This document shows, piece after piece, positions 16,867 through 25,650 of a stretch of 64,000 bases of DNA. The position numbers and the translations under genes are program-made. The first letter of the stretch is position 1, and each line of letters opens with the position of its first letter. Under the pieces are notes generated by a model. That model did no database searches and was not told the DNA's origin. It saw only the letters and a list, made by a program, of their open reading frames with translations. This stretch comes from Desulfovibrionaceae bacterium (GTDB lineage Bacteria > Desulfobacterota > Desulfovibrionia > Desulfovibrionales > Desulfovibrionaceae), in contig JAHZEL010000010.1 in assembly GCA_019421865.1 (NCBI GenBank), positions 1 through 64,000 on the forward strand, in the 5' to 3' direction.

Positions 16867-18879
16867 ATGAACATTACCATTCAGAATCTTTCCAAGTCAT
16901 ACGGCGGCCGCGACATTTTCCATGACTTTTCGCTGGACATCGTGGACGGCATGCGCCTTTGCGTGTGCGGCCCCAACGGTACGGGCAAGTCCACGCTGCT
17001 GCGTATGCTGGCGGGCGTGGCCGCGCCGGACGGCGGCCGCGTGATCATTCCGCACGGCTGCCGCGTCGGCTATGTGGAACAGATGCTGGACGAGAAGACG
17101 CTGGATGTGCCGCTTCTGGAATGGGTGCAGGCGGCGCTCCCCGACTGGGGGGATTTCTGGCAGGAGTGGGAAAAGGCCCAGAGCGCGGGCGACGATGCGG
17201 CCATGAACCGCCTCATGGCGCGCCAGCACGACCTTGAGACGCGCTACGGCTACAATCCCGAACAGCGCGCCCAGACCGTGCTTTCCGGCCTCGGCTTCTC
17301 GAAGGAGAAGTGGCAGCTTCCCATCCGTCAGCTTTCCGGCGGCTGGCGCGAACGCGCCAAGCTTGCGCGCGTGCTCACCGCCGGCGCAGACGTGCTCTTT
17401 CTCGACGAACCGACCAACCATCTGGACCTTGAGGCCGTGGAATGGCTGGAAGAGTTCCTCATGGAGTTCAAGGGCATTCTGGTGTTCGTGGCGCATGACC
17501 GCGTGTTCATGGACCATGTGGGCACGCACGTTCTGTATCTCGGCGCATCCCGGCCCATGTTCCGCAAGTGCTCCTACACCAAATTCCTGGAACTTCAGGA
17601 GGAAATCGAGGAGCAGCGCGAACGCGAGGCCAAGCAGATCGCCGACGAGATAGCCCACAAGATGGATTTCGTGCGCCGCTTCAAGGCCAAGGCCACCAAG
17701 GCGAGGCAGGCGGGTTCGCGGCAGAAGCAGGCGAAGAAGCTGGAAAAGGAACTGGAACAGTATCGCCCCGAACCGAAGAGAAGAGAACTTTCCTTCAAGT
17801 GGCCCGAAGCCGCTCCTTCGGAAAAGGTGGTGCTCTCCACCGCGGATCTGGCCTTCCATTTTCCGGACGGCACCACGCTCTGGCCTCCGCTCACCTTTTC
17901 CCTGTTCCGCGGGCAGCGCGTAGGCCTTGTGGGACACAACGGCTGCGGCAAGTCCACACTGCTCAAGGTGCTTGCCGGCAAGCTCTCCCGCACGGGCGGC
18001 ACCCTGACCATGGGATCCACCACCCGCATGGGCTACTACAGCCAGCAGCAGGCCGAAACCCTCGATCTCGGCGGCACGGTGCTCGGCGAAATGCGCCGTC
18101 TTTCCGATCCGCATACCACGGAAGAGGAACTCATGAGCGTGCTCGGCCTGTTCATGCTCGGACAGGGCTATTTCGACAGAGCCGTGGAATCGCTTTCCGG
18201 CGGCGAGCGCAGCCGTCTTGTGCTGGCGTTGCTCTTTCTGCGCCGCTGCAACTTCCTCGTGCTCGACGAACCGACCAACCATCTGGACCTGGAAAGCCGC
18301 GACGCGCTGGTGGAGGCGCTGGAAGCCTTTGACGGCACGCTCCTCGTGGTGGCCCACGACAGACACCTGCTCTCCGAAGCCGTGGACGAAATATGGGCCG
18401 TGGACGAGAAGGGCATCACGGTCTACAAGGAAGGCTTTGCCGAATACGACGCGGCCCGCCGCGCCGCGCGCAGCGCCGCCGCAAAACAGCAGGCCGAACC
18501 TGCCGCCGCCTCTTCCGCCGCGCCCGCGGGCAAGCCTGCTCCGGGCACGGGCATGTCGCGCGAGGATCTCAAGAAGCTCAAGCGCGAGCAGGCGGAACAG
18601 CGCAACGCCCTCTACAAGCAGCTCAAGCCCCTGCAGGCCCGCTATGCGGAACAGGAAAAATCGCTGGAAGCCGTGCTGGCCCGTCAGGAGGAAGTGGAAG
18701 GCCTGCTGGCCGATCCCGCCGTGTATGCCGACGGCGCGAAGGCGGCCGAGCTTCTCAAGGAGTTTCATGCGCTTCAGGAGCGCTCCGAGAAGGAGCTGGA
18801 AGCGCTCGGCGAGCTGGAGGCGCAGATCTCCGAACTGGAGGCGCGCCGGGCGGCGCTGTCCCTCGACGGGGGAGAGTAG
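16867..18879 (+). CDS. ABC-F family ATPase
   Basis: Cytoplasmic protein of 670 residues with two ATP-binding cassettes and no membrane part; ABC-F proteins act on ribosomes (EttA/Uup/YheS type). Walker A motifs are GPNGTGKST (35-43) and GHNGCGKST (356-364). Signatures are LSGGWRERAKLA and LSGGERSRLVLA, each followed by FLDEPTNHLDLE or VLDEPTNHLDLE. The linker after domain one is highly charged, and the tail (from about 545) is a Lys/Glu-rich coiled coil as in Uup/YheS. The start at 16867 matches the family N-terminus MNITIQNLSKSYGG; the longer frame to 16657 has no similarity. The 270-base region upstream holds nothing else recognisable. Confidence 0.95.
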   Translation: MNITIQNLSKSYGGRDIFHDFSLDIVDGMRLCVCGPNGTGKSTLLRMLAGVAAPDGGRVIIPHGCRVGYVEQMLDEKTLDVPLLEWVQAALPDWGDFWQEWEKAQSAGDDAAMNRLMARQHDLETRYGYNPEQRAQTVLSGLGFSKEKWQLPIRQLSGGWRERAKLARVLTAGADVLFLDEPTNHLDLEAVEWLEEFLMEFKGILVFVAHDRVFMDHVGTHVLYLGASRPMFRKCSYTKFLELQEEIEEQREREAKQIADEIAHKMDFVRRFKAKATKARQAGSRQKQAKKLEKELEQYRPEPKRRELSFKWPEAAPSEKVVLSTADLAFHFPDGTTLWPPLTFSLFRGQRVGLVGHNGCGKSTLLKVLAGKLSRTGGTLTMGSTTRMGYYSQQQAETLDLGGTVLGEMRRLSDPHTTEEELMSVLGLFMLGQGYFDRAVESLSGGERSRLVLALLFLRRCNFLVLDEPTNHLDLESRDALVEALEAFDGTLLVVAHDRHLLSEAVDEIWAVDEKGITVYKEGFAEYDAARRAARSAAAKQQAEPAAASSAAPAGKPAPGTGMSREDLKKLKREQAEQRNALYKQLKPLQARYAEQEKSLEAVLARQEEVEGLLADPAVYADGAKAAELLKEFHALQERSEKELEALGELEAQISELEARRAALSLDGGE

Positions 18880-18909
18880 TTTTCCTTCATCTTTGTTCGT
18901 TCGTTTGAA

Positions 18910-19018
18910 AAAAGCCTGCGAAAGAAGGAGCGCGGCAGGATTGCCCGCTTTTTTCCCTGCGGCGCCTCGGGCCGAAGGGCCGGATCAGCCCCTGCCAACG
19001 TGCCGGGCGCAGGCTTTT
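18910..19018 (+). terminator. Hairpin cluster after the ABC-F gene
   Basis: A short stem, GCGGCA with TGCCCGC, is followed by six T (18932-18956) and is a plausible terminator. Around it, AAAAGCCTGCG (18910-18920) is an exact inverted repeat of CGCAGGCTTTT (19008-19018). The rest of the 350-base gap up to 19228 holds no gene; the MerR promoter should be in its last 180 bases but no clear -35/-10 pair is seen. Confidence 0.55.
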
Positions 19019-19227
19019 CCCTGTCCTTTCCGCGTGTTCGGATTCGCCGAAAAATCGTTCCGCTGTCATCATACTGACTCAGTTCTGTGCCATGCTGGCG
19101 GACGTTGTCGTGAAAATGGCGCTGCCCCGCTGATTTTTTTCTGGAAATTTTTCCGGGAAAGGGTGACTATCGGGGTGGATACGAACGAAGGTCGGCAAGC
19201 CGTTTCTCTTTTTCTCAGGAGAGCCTC

Positions 19228-19680
19228 GTGATCGATCAGAAGTATTTGCAGTGCCACTTTTTCAGATCGCAGACCAAGGACAGCACCATGCACAGGAAAA
19301 AGCCGCAGTCCGCCCGGGTGTACCGCATCGGCGAAGCCGCCCGTGCGCTGAACCTTCAGACCAGCGTGCTCCGTTTCTGGGAGGGCGAATTCCCCGGACT
19401 TCAGCCCGTACGCACGCCCAAGGGCCAGCGTCTGTATTCGGAAAGCGACATGGAACTGCTGCGCAGAATCCGCTCCCTGCTGCATGAGCAGGGCATGACC
19501 ATTGAAGGCGCACGCCGCGTGCTTGCCGGAGAAGCCATGCCGGAACTGGCCGAGGCGCTTTCCGTCCGTCCGGCGGAGGCCGACGGCGAGTGCCGGAAGG
19601 TGCTTGCCGAAGCGCTGCAGGAGCTCATGGAGATCCGTGCGCTGCTCACCAACAATCCGTCCAAGGAGAACCGTTCATGA
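19228..19680 (+). CDS. MerR family transcriptional regulator
   Basis: DNA-binding regulator of 150 residues. The winged helix-turn-helix spans about 30-100: VYRIGEAARAL, TSVLRFWEGEFP (the recognition part typical of MerR) and GQRLYSESDMELLRRI. The C-terminal helix (about 110-145) is a dimerisation coiled coil without cysteine or ligand motifs, so no metal role is claimed. GTG at 19228 has AGGAGA eight bases ahead; ATG at 19288 (MHRKKPQS) is a possible later start but has a weaker site. Its stop overlaps the rpe start (ATGA), so regulator and epimerase are coupled. It may control the rpe-tkt-pgk group. Confidence 0.88.
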   Translation: MIDQKYLQCHFFRSQTKDSTMHRKKPQSARVYRIGEAARALNLQTSVLRFWEGEFPGLQPVRTPKGQRLYSESDMELLRRIRSLLHEQGMTIEGARRVLAGEAMPELAEALSVRPAEADGECRKVLAEALQELMEIRALLTNNPSKENRS

Positions 19681-20333
19681 TACTTTCGCCTTCGCTTCTT
19701 TCCGCCGACTGCGGAAACCTGGCCGAGACTCTCAAACATCTGGAAGCCGCCGGGGTGAAGTGGGTGCACTGGGACGTGATGGACGGGCAGTTCGTGCCCA
19801 ACATCACCTTCGGACAGCATGTCATCAAAGGCCTGCGCCCTGCGGCGGGTCTTTTTTTTGACGTGCATCTCATGATCGAGCAGCCGGAACGCTATCTGGC
19901 CGATTTCAAGGATGCCGGAGCGGATATGCTCGTCGTGCATGCCGAGGCCACGGTGCATCTGCAGCGCACGCTGGCGGAAATACGCCGCCTGGGCATGAAA
20001 GCCGGTGTGGCGCTCAATCCCGCCACGCCTCTCTCTGTGCTCGACTACGTTTTGGACGACGTGGACATGGTGCTCATCATGAGCGTGAACCCCGGCTTCG
20101 GGGGACAGAAATTTCTGCCCGCCACGCTCCGCAAGGTGGCGGAACTGCGGGCAAAGCTCAACGCCGCAGGCCGGTCGGACTGCCTTGTGCAGGTCGACGG
20201 CGGCGTGAATCTCGACAATGCCGGAGCTCTGGTTCAGGCCGGAGCCGACGTGCTGGTTTCCGGCTCCGCCTTCTTCGGCCATCCGCCCTTCAGTGAACGT
20301 CTCGCCGCCTTCACGGCCGCTGCGGCACGCTGA
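19677..20333 (+). CDS. rpe: Ribulose-phosphate 3-epimerase
   Basis: Interconverts ribulose 5-phosphate and xylulose 5-phosphate in the pentose phosphate pathway. The 218-residue TIM barrel starts at MILSPSLLSADCGNL. Catalytic and metal ligands are in WVHWDVMDGQFVPN, DVHLMI, HAEA, MSVNPGFGGQKF and VDGGV. The ATG at 19677 overlaps the MerR stop by four bases; an ATG further upstream lies inside the MerR gene in another frame and was rejected. tkt follows 33 bases later, and its transketolase uses the product. Confidence 0.97.
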   Translation: MILSPSLLSADCGNLAETLKHLEAAGVKWVHWDVMDGQFVPNITFGQHVIKGLRPAAGLFFDVHLMIEQPERYLADFKDAGADMLVVHAEATVHLQRTLAEIRRLGMKAGVALNPATPLSVLDYVLDDVDMVLIMSVNPGFGGQKFLPATLRKVAELRAKLNAAGRSDCLVQVDGGVNLDNAGALVQAGADVLVSGSAFFGHPPFSERLAAFTAAAAR

Positions 20334-20366
20334 GTTTTTTCCCGCAATACTCAAGGAGTTCCCCCC

Positions 20367-22361
20367 ATGCCTACCCGCGCAGAACTTGCCAACGCCATCC
20401 GCGCCCTGTCCATCGACGCCATTGAAAAATCCAAATCCGGTCATCCCGGCGCGCCTCTCGGCATGGCCGACATGGCCGAAGCCCTGTGGCGCGGCTTTCT
20501 GAAGCATAATCCTGCCGATCCTTCCTGGGCCAACCGCGACCGCTTCGTGCTGTCCAACGGTCACGCCTCCATGCTGCTCTATTCTCTGCTGCATCTGACC
20601 GGATACGAGCTTTCCGCCGACGATCTGCGCAACTTCCGTCAGCTCGACGCGAGAACTCCCGGTCATCCCGAATACGGCATGACTCCCGGCGTGGAAATGA
20701 CCACCGGTCCGCTCGGTCAGGGCATCGCCACGGCCGTGGGCATGGCTCTTGCCGAACGCATGATGGCTCATGCCTTCAACCGTGAAGGCTTCCTCGTCAT
20801 GGATCACTACACCTGGGTCTTCCTCGGCGACGGCTGCCTCATGGAAGGCGTGGCGCAGGAAGCCTGCTCCCTCGCCGGAACCTGGAAGCTCGGCCGCCTC
20901 ATCGCCCTCTATGACGACAACGACATTTCCATCGACGGCAAGGTCGAAGGCTGGTTCACCGACGATACGCCCGCCCGTTTCGAGGCCATGGGCTGGCATG
21001 TGGTGCGCGGCGTGGACGGTCACGACTCCGAGGCTCTGGATCTTGCCATCCGTCAGGCCATGGCCGTTACGGACAAGCCTTCCCTCATCTGCTGCAAGAC
21101 CGTGATCGGCCGCTTTGCTCCCACCAAGGCGGGCACGGCTTCCTGCCACGGTTCCCCCCTCGGCGCGGAAGAGGCTGCCGCCGCCCGCGCGGCCATGAAC
21201 TGGACCGCCGATCCCTTCACCGTTCCCGAAGACATCCGCGCCGCATGGGATGCCCGTGAAAAGGGCGCCGCCGCCCAGAAGGCCTGGGAAGACATGTTCG
21301 CCGCCTATGCAAAGGCCTATCCCGAACTGGCCGCCGAATTCCGTCGCCGCATGGCCGGCGATCTGCCCGAAGGCTGGCCTGCCGCCGCGGCCGAAGCCGT
21401 GAGCGCGGCCATGGCCGAAACCAAGGACGTGGCCACCCGTGCCGCGGGCAAGAACGTGCTCAACGTCATCGCTCCTGCGCTGCCCGAACTGGTGGGCGGT
21501 TCCGCCGACCTCAGCGGCTCCGTGGGAACCGAGCACAAGGGCGCGAAGACGCTGGATGTCGCCGACTACTCCGGCAACTACATCCGCTACGGCGTGCGCG
21601 AATTCGGCATGGGCGCCGTGATGAACGGCCTGAAGCTCCACGGCGGCTTCATTCCCTATGCCGGCACCTTCTTCGTGTTTTCCGACTATGCCAAGAGCAT
21701 CATCCGTTCCGCGGCCATCATGAAGATCCGCGTCATCTGGGTGCTGACGCATGACTCCATCGGCGTGGGCGAGGACGGCCCCACCCATCAGCCCGTGGAA
21801 CAGATCGCCGCGCTGCGCATGACGCCCGGCGTGCAGGTCTGGCGTCCCTGCGACAGCACCGAGGCCGCCGTGGCCTGGACGCAGGCCGTGGAATACAAGG
21901 ACGGCCCCGTGTGCCTCGTGATGAGCCGTCAGAATCTGCCTCAGCAGAAGCGCAGCGAAGACTGCGTGGCGAACATCAGCCGCGGCGGCTATGTGCTTTG
22001 CGATTGCGAAGGCGAACCGGAACTCATTCTCATTGCCACGGGTTCCGAAGTGGCTCTCGCCGTACAGGCGGCCGAACAGCTGACCGCTCAGGGCCGTCGC
22101 GTCCGCGTGGTTTCCATGCCTTCCTGCGAAGTCTTCGATCGTCAGGACGCCGCCTACCGTGAATCCGTACTGCCTTCCGCCGTGCGCGCCCGCGTGGCCG
22201 TGGAAGCGCAGAGCTCGGCCTGGTGGTGGAAATATGTGGGACTTGACGGTCGCGTCATTGGTATGGAAACATTCGGAGCCTCCGCTCCGGCGGGTAAACT
22301 GTTCCCGAAGTTTGGCTTTACGGTAGAAAACATTGTGCAGCAGGCTCTTGAGCTGCTGTAA
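20367..22361 (+). CDS. tkt: Transketolase
   Basis: Thiamine diphosphate enzyme moving two-carbon units between sugar phosphates; cytoplasmic. The 664 residues match the family. The N-terminus is SGHPGAPLGMADMAEAL; the ThDP/Mg motif runs from GDG (about 154) to DDNDISIDG (about 185). The pyrimidine domain carries THDSIGVGEDGPTHQPVEQ, and the C-terminal domain ends GLDGRVIGMETFGASAPAGKLFPKFGFT. The start has AAGGAG upstream. Between rpe and pgk it links the pentose phosphate pathway with lower glycolysis; pgk follows 17 bases after. Confidence 0.98.
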   Translation: MPTRAELANAIRALSIDAIEKSKSGHPGAPLGMADMAEALWRGFLKHNPADPSWANRDRFVLSNGHASMLLYSLLHLTGYELSADDLRNFRQLDARTPGHPEYGMTPGVEMTTGPLGQGIATAVGMALAERMMAHAFNREGFLVMDHYTWVFLGDGCLMEGVAQEACSLAGTWKLGRLIALYDDNDISIDGKVEGWFTDDTPARFEAMGWHVVRGVDGHDSEALDLAIRQAMAVTDKPSLICCKTVIGRFAPTKAGTASCHGSPLGAEEAAAARAAMNWTADPFTVPEDIRAAWDAREKGAAAQKAWEDMFAAYAKAYPELAAEFRRRMAGDLPEGWPAAAAEAVSAAMAETKDVATRAAGKNVLNVIAPALPELVGGSADLSGSVGTEHKGAKTLDVADYSGNYIRYGVREFGMGAVMNGLKLHGGFIPYAGTFFVFSDYAKSIIRSAAIMKIRVIWVLTHDSIGVGEDGPTHQPVEQIAALRMTPGVQVWRPCDSTEAAVAWTQAVEYKDGPVCLVMSRQNLPQQKRSEDCVANISRGGYVLCDCEGEPELILIATGSEVALAVQAAEQLTAQGRRVRVVSMPSCEVFDRQDAAYRESVLPSAVRARVAVEAQSSAWWWKYVGLDGRVIGMETFGASAPAGKLFPKFGFTVENIVQQALELL

Positions 22362-22378
22362 GGAAAGGAGAACAACCG

Positions 22379-23557
22379 ATGAAAGCACTGACCATGAATG
22401 ATGTGGACATGAAGGGCAAGCGCGTCGTCATGCGCGTGGACGTGAATGTTCCCATCCACGACGGCGTCATCACCAGCGACAAGCGCATCCGCGCCGTGCT
22501 GCCCACCATCAGAAAGGCTCTGGATGCGGGCGCGGGCGTCATTCTGCTCGCCCACCTGGGCCGTCCCACCGAGGGCGTTTTTGAAGAGCAGTTCTCCCTG
22601 CGCCCCGTGGCTGCTCACATGGGCAAGCTCCTCGGCATGCCCGTGGAATTCTGCGCCGAACCTCTGAAGGGCGTGGAGTGCCGGCCCGGTCAGGTCGTGC
22701 TCTGCGAGAACGTGCGCTTCTTCAAGGGCGAAAAGAAGAACAATGAAGAACTTGCCGCGCAGTATGCCGCCATGGGCGACATCTATGTGATGGATGCCTT
22801 CGGCGCGGCCCATCGCGCTCAGGCTTCCACCGAAGGCGCCCTGCGCAAGGCCCCCGTGGCCGTGGCCGGTCCCCTCATGTTTGCGGAAATGGAAGCCGCC
22901 ACCAAGCTTCTCGACAAGCCCGAACGTCCTCTCTTTGCCATCATCGGCGGATCCAAGGTGTCCACCAAGCTCACCGTGCTGGAAAACCTGCTCAAGCATG
23001 TGGACGGCCTCATCGTGGGCGGCGGCATCGCCAACACCTTCCTGGAAGCCGCCGGTTACAACATGGGTTCCTCTCTTGTGGAAAAGGACCTCATTCCCGA
23101 AGCCAAGCGTCTCATCGACATGGCGAAGGAACGCAACGTCATGCTGCCTCTGCCTTCTGACGTGGTGGTGGCCCCGAGCTTTGAACGCGCTTCCGAAGCG
23201 GTGACGAAGAAGGTGTCCGAACTTTCCGCCGAAGACTGCGCCTTCGACATCGGCGAAGAAACGGTGAAGGAATACGCGAAGCTCTTGGCCGACGCCCGCA
23301 CCATCGTGTGGAACGGCCCTGTGGGCGCGTTTGAAACCGTGCCCTTCGACAAGGGCAGTCGTGCTCTTGCCGACATTCTGGCCGATTCTGATGCCTACAC
23401 CCTGGTGTGCGGCGGCGATACCGTGGCCGCTGTGGAAACCTTCGGCGTGGCCGCGAAGATGGGCTATCTTTCCACCGGCGGCGGCGCCTTCCTCGAAGTG
23501 CTTGAAGGCAAGACTCTGCCCGCCGTGGCCGCTCTTGCCGACGCCGCTTCCAAGTAA
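22379..23557 (+). CDS. pgk: Phosphoglycerate kinase
   Basis: Transfers phosphate between 1,3-bisphosphoglycerate and ADP in glycolysis and gluconeogenesis. The 392 residues match the bacterial enzyme. RVDVNVPIHDG (about 20-30), LLAHLGRP, RFFKGEKKNNEELA, AIIGGSKVSTK and the nucleotide-binding C-terminal GGDTVAAVETFG and STGGGAFLEVLEGK are all present. A strong ribosome site (AAAGGAG) lies nine bases before the ATG. It is the last gene of the MerR-rpe-tkt-pgk run and ends at a clear terminator. Confidence 0.98.
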   Translation: MKALTMNDVDMKGKRVVMRVDVNVPIHDGVITSDKRIRAVLPTIRKALDAGAGVILLAHLGRPTEGVFEEQFSLRPVAAHMGKLLGMPVEFCAEPLKGVECRPGQVVLCENVRFFKGEKKNNEELAAQYAAMGDIYVMDAFGAAHRAQASTEGALRKAPVAVAGPLMFAEMEAATKLLDKPERPLFAIIGGSKVSTKLTVLENLLKHVDGLIVGGGIANTFLEAAGYNMGSSLVEKDLIPEAKRLIDMAKERNVMLPLPSDVVVAPSFERASEAVTKKVSELSAEDCAFDIGEETVKEYAKLLADARTIVWNGPVGAFETVPFDKGSRALADILADSDAYTLVCGGDTVAAVETFGVAAKMGYLSTGGGAFLEVLEGKTLPAVAALADAASK

Positions 23558-23600
23558 ACGGAACATACGCGGAGCAATGCTCCGCCTGCATTGATGCAAT

Positions 23601-23631
23601 GCCGCCTTCCTTCGGGAGGGCGGCTTTTTTG
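23601..23631 (+). terminator. Terminator after pgk
   Basis: GCCGCCTTCC (23601-23610) pairs with GGAGGGCGGC with one wobble across a TTCG-type loop, followed by six T. Confidence 0.93.
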
Positions 23632-23639
23632 TGTTCGAA

Positions 23640-24015
23640 GAGCCCCGGCAGCGGGCAGGGGGGCGCTGATCGAAACGTCGGGAGCTAGGCAGGTGGTTGG
23701 GGAGAGCGTTGAGCCGCGAGGGACAAGTTGCGGAAATGCTCGCGAAAGCCGCAGGCGGCCGCAGAAGGGGCGGAACTGCTGGCGGGAAGTGCGGAAAGGG
23801 ATGCGGGGAGAAGGGAGCGGGAAAGCCGAGGGGAGGTGAAGGCGAAGGGAGCATGGCGGAAAACGCCGGTGAAAGGCGCAGGGAACGCAAGGAAGGCGGG
23901 GGAGAAATACGGGAGAAGTATGAGGGGGTATTCCGGGCGCAGGGGCCTTTTTCCCGCACACCCGGCGCTCTGCCGGGCGTTTTCCGTCTTTAGCAGTCCA
24001 GAGGTTGTCCGCCGC
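23640..24015. other. Gene-free purine-rich spacer between converging units
   Basis: About 375 bases lie between the pgk terminator and the terminator of the minus-strand sugar operon. The top strand is dominated by G and A with repeated GGAAG/GGGAG-like words. Open frames have no ribosome site and no domain. Nothing else is seen. Confidence 0.55.
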
Positions 24016-24066
24016 GAAAAAAAAGCCCCCGCGCCTTTCCGAAGAAAACGGAAGACGCGGGGGCTG
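24016..24066 (-). terminator. Terminator of the uronic acid/lipid A operon
   Basis: On the minus strand AGCCCCCGCG and CGCGGGGGCT (24056-24065 and 24024-24033) form a perfect outer stem with an inner TTCCG/CGGAA stem, followed by eight T. It lies 27 bases after the ArnT-like stop. Confidence 0.93.
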
Positions 24067-24092
24067 TCGTTACGGGCCTGACCTGTTACGCG

Positions 24093-25622
24093 TTATTTCT
24101 TGTGCACGATGTAAAGCAGAAGGTAGTCGTTTCGGCTGGTCTGCACGAGGAAGCGCTTTTCCACCTCCACCTTGCCTTCCGAAACCACGGCGGGCGGGTT
24201 GGTGTTGGTGCGGAGCAGCAGAAAGCGCGGTTCGGGCACTTCGTCGATCGAGGCGATTCTCGTGGTGTCGCGGCCGATTTCCCACTCTTCCGTGGGAGAG
24301 AAGTTGTCGAAGGAATAGCAGGGGATGCCTTCCAGTTCCGGCAGCGTGCGCAACTCTTCCAGCGAACAGGTGGGCGCGGTTTTCTGCACCACCGGTCTGG
24401 TGGATTCCATGCGGCAGGAGGCCAGAACCACAAGCAGCACCATGATGCAGGAAACGGGCACCAGGAGAGTGGGGTACTTCAGGCCGAATGCGCCGAGCCC
24501 TGCGCAGAGCACGGCGAACACCAGGGCATAGAGCAGATATTCGCTGTGGCTGACGCCCACGAAGATGCAGATGCCCACGGCCGCCAGCGTGCCCAGACCG
24601 AGATGCACGGTGATGATGCCCTTTTCCAGGCGGGAGAGACTGCGCGTTTCAAGACCTCTTATCCAGTGACGGAGCGTGCAGGCGGCAAGAAGCGCCAGCG
24701 GCACCATCGCGGGCATGAGGTAGCGTTCCTTCTTTTCAGGCACGAGGGAGAGCAGCAGAAGCGAGAGCAGGAACCAGCAGAGCAGAAAGCGCAGCTCGTC
24801 CTTATTTTCGTCGCTCTTGTCCAGCCAGCGGTGGAAGAGTCCCGCGAGGGAGGGCAGCGCCCAGGCTCCGGCAAAGGCCGGGAAGGACAGGTAGAAGAAG
24901 AACGAGGCCGTATGCATGTTGCTCCAGGCGCTCACTTCGCCCTGCGCCACGGTAGTGGCCACGTGCGGCACGGCCAGATAGACGTAGAGATACCAGAGCG
25001 AGCCGAGCAGGCATCCGCCGCCGAGAATGACGGCAAGGCGCTTCCAGGGAACGCTTCTGCGGAAGAAGAGCAGCGTGGCGAGGAAGGGCAGCAGCATGGT
25101 GTAGAGCTGCACCGGTCCCTTGCTGAGCACGGAAGCGGCCATGAGCAGCACGCCGGCCGCGAGCCAGCCGCGTTCGGGGCGCATGAGCGCCGTGAGCGCG
25201 CCCGTCATGAACACCACGGAGTAGATGTCCCAGGAGTTTGTGGTGCCGAGCTTGAGGGTGAGCAGCATGGAGGAAACCACAAGTCCGGCGCGGAAGGCGG
25301 TTTTTTCATCGCCGAACAGGGTGCGGTACAGATCGAAGCAGAACACGCCGAGCAGACCCGTGACGAGAATGACGGGCAGATGCAGCGCCACCATGGAGGG
25401 ATGATCGCTCAGAAGAAAGACGGGCGTGGTGAGCCACACGGGCAGGGGCGGCTTGTTGAGGCGTATCTCGGTGTAGAGATGAGGGATGAGCCAGTCGCCG
25501 TCGAGGCTCATGGACTGGGCGGAGATGAGATTGCGTGCCTCCATGATGCTGGTGCCGAACACGTATACGAGCGGCAGAAGGAGGAGCACGGAAAAGACGT
25601 AGATGGTGATGCGCTGTTTCAT
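24093..25622 (-). CDS. ArnT-like glycosyltransferase (PMT/GT83 type), membrane
   Basis: Inner-membrane glycosyltransferase of 509 residues, mostly membrane segments, ending in a periplasmic domain of about 110 residues. The first periplasmic loop has GDWLIPHLYTEIRLNKPPLPVW, the region with the catalytic acidic residue of ArnT-type enzymes, and SKGPVQLYTMLLPFLATLL follows. EKKERYLMPA is the usual lipid-phosphate binding segment. Such enzymes take a sugar from a polyprenyl phosphate and place it on lipid A or another periplasmic acceptor. It is the last gene of the ugd operon, so the donor is probably a lipid-linked uronic acid. Acceptor and sugar are inference. Confidence 0.88.
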   Translation of the reverse strand: MKQRITIYVFSVLLLLPLVYVFGTSIMEARNLISAQSMSLDGDWLIPHLYTEIRLNKPPLPVWLTTPVFLLSDHPSMVALHLPVILVTGLLGVFCFDLYRTLFGDEKTAFRAGLVVSSMLLTLKLGTTNSWDIYSVVFMTGALTALMRPERGWLAAGVLLMAASVLSKGPVQLYTMLLPFLATLLFFRRSVPWKRLAVILGGGCLLGSLWYLYVYLAVPHVATTVAQGEVSAWSNMHTASFFFYLSFPAFAGAWALPSLAGLFHRWLDKSDENKDELRFLLCWFLLSLLLLSLVPEKKERYLMPAMVPLALLAACTLRHWIRGLETRSLSRLEKGIITVHLGLGTLAAVGICIFVGVSHSEYLLYALVFAVLCAGLGAFGLKYPTLLVPVSCIMVLLVVLASCRMESTRPVVQKTAPTCSLEELRTLPELEGIPCYSFDNFSPTEEWEIGRDTTRIASIDEVPEPRFLLLRTNTNPPAVVSEGKVEVEKRFLVQTSRNDYLLLYIVHKK

Positions 25623-25650
25623 GGGATGTCCTCCGCTCGGGCGGCGGGGT

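Noticed and set aside
19401..22388. Open frame of about 995 codons antisense to rpe and tkt
   Set aside because: Same shadow effect of GC-rich codon use; crosses two genuine genes and has no ribosome site or domain.
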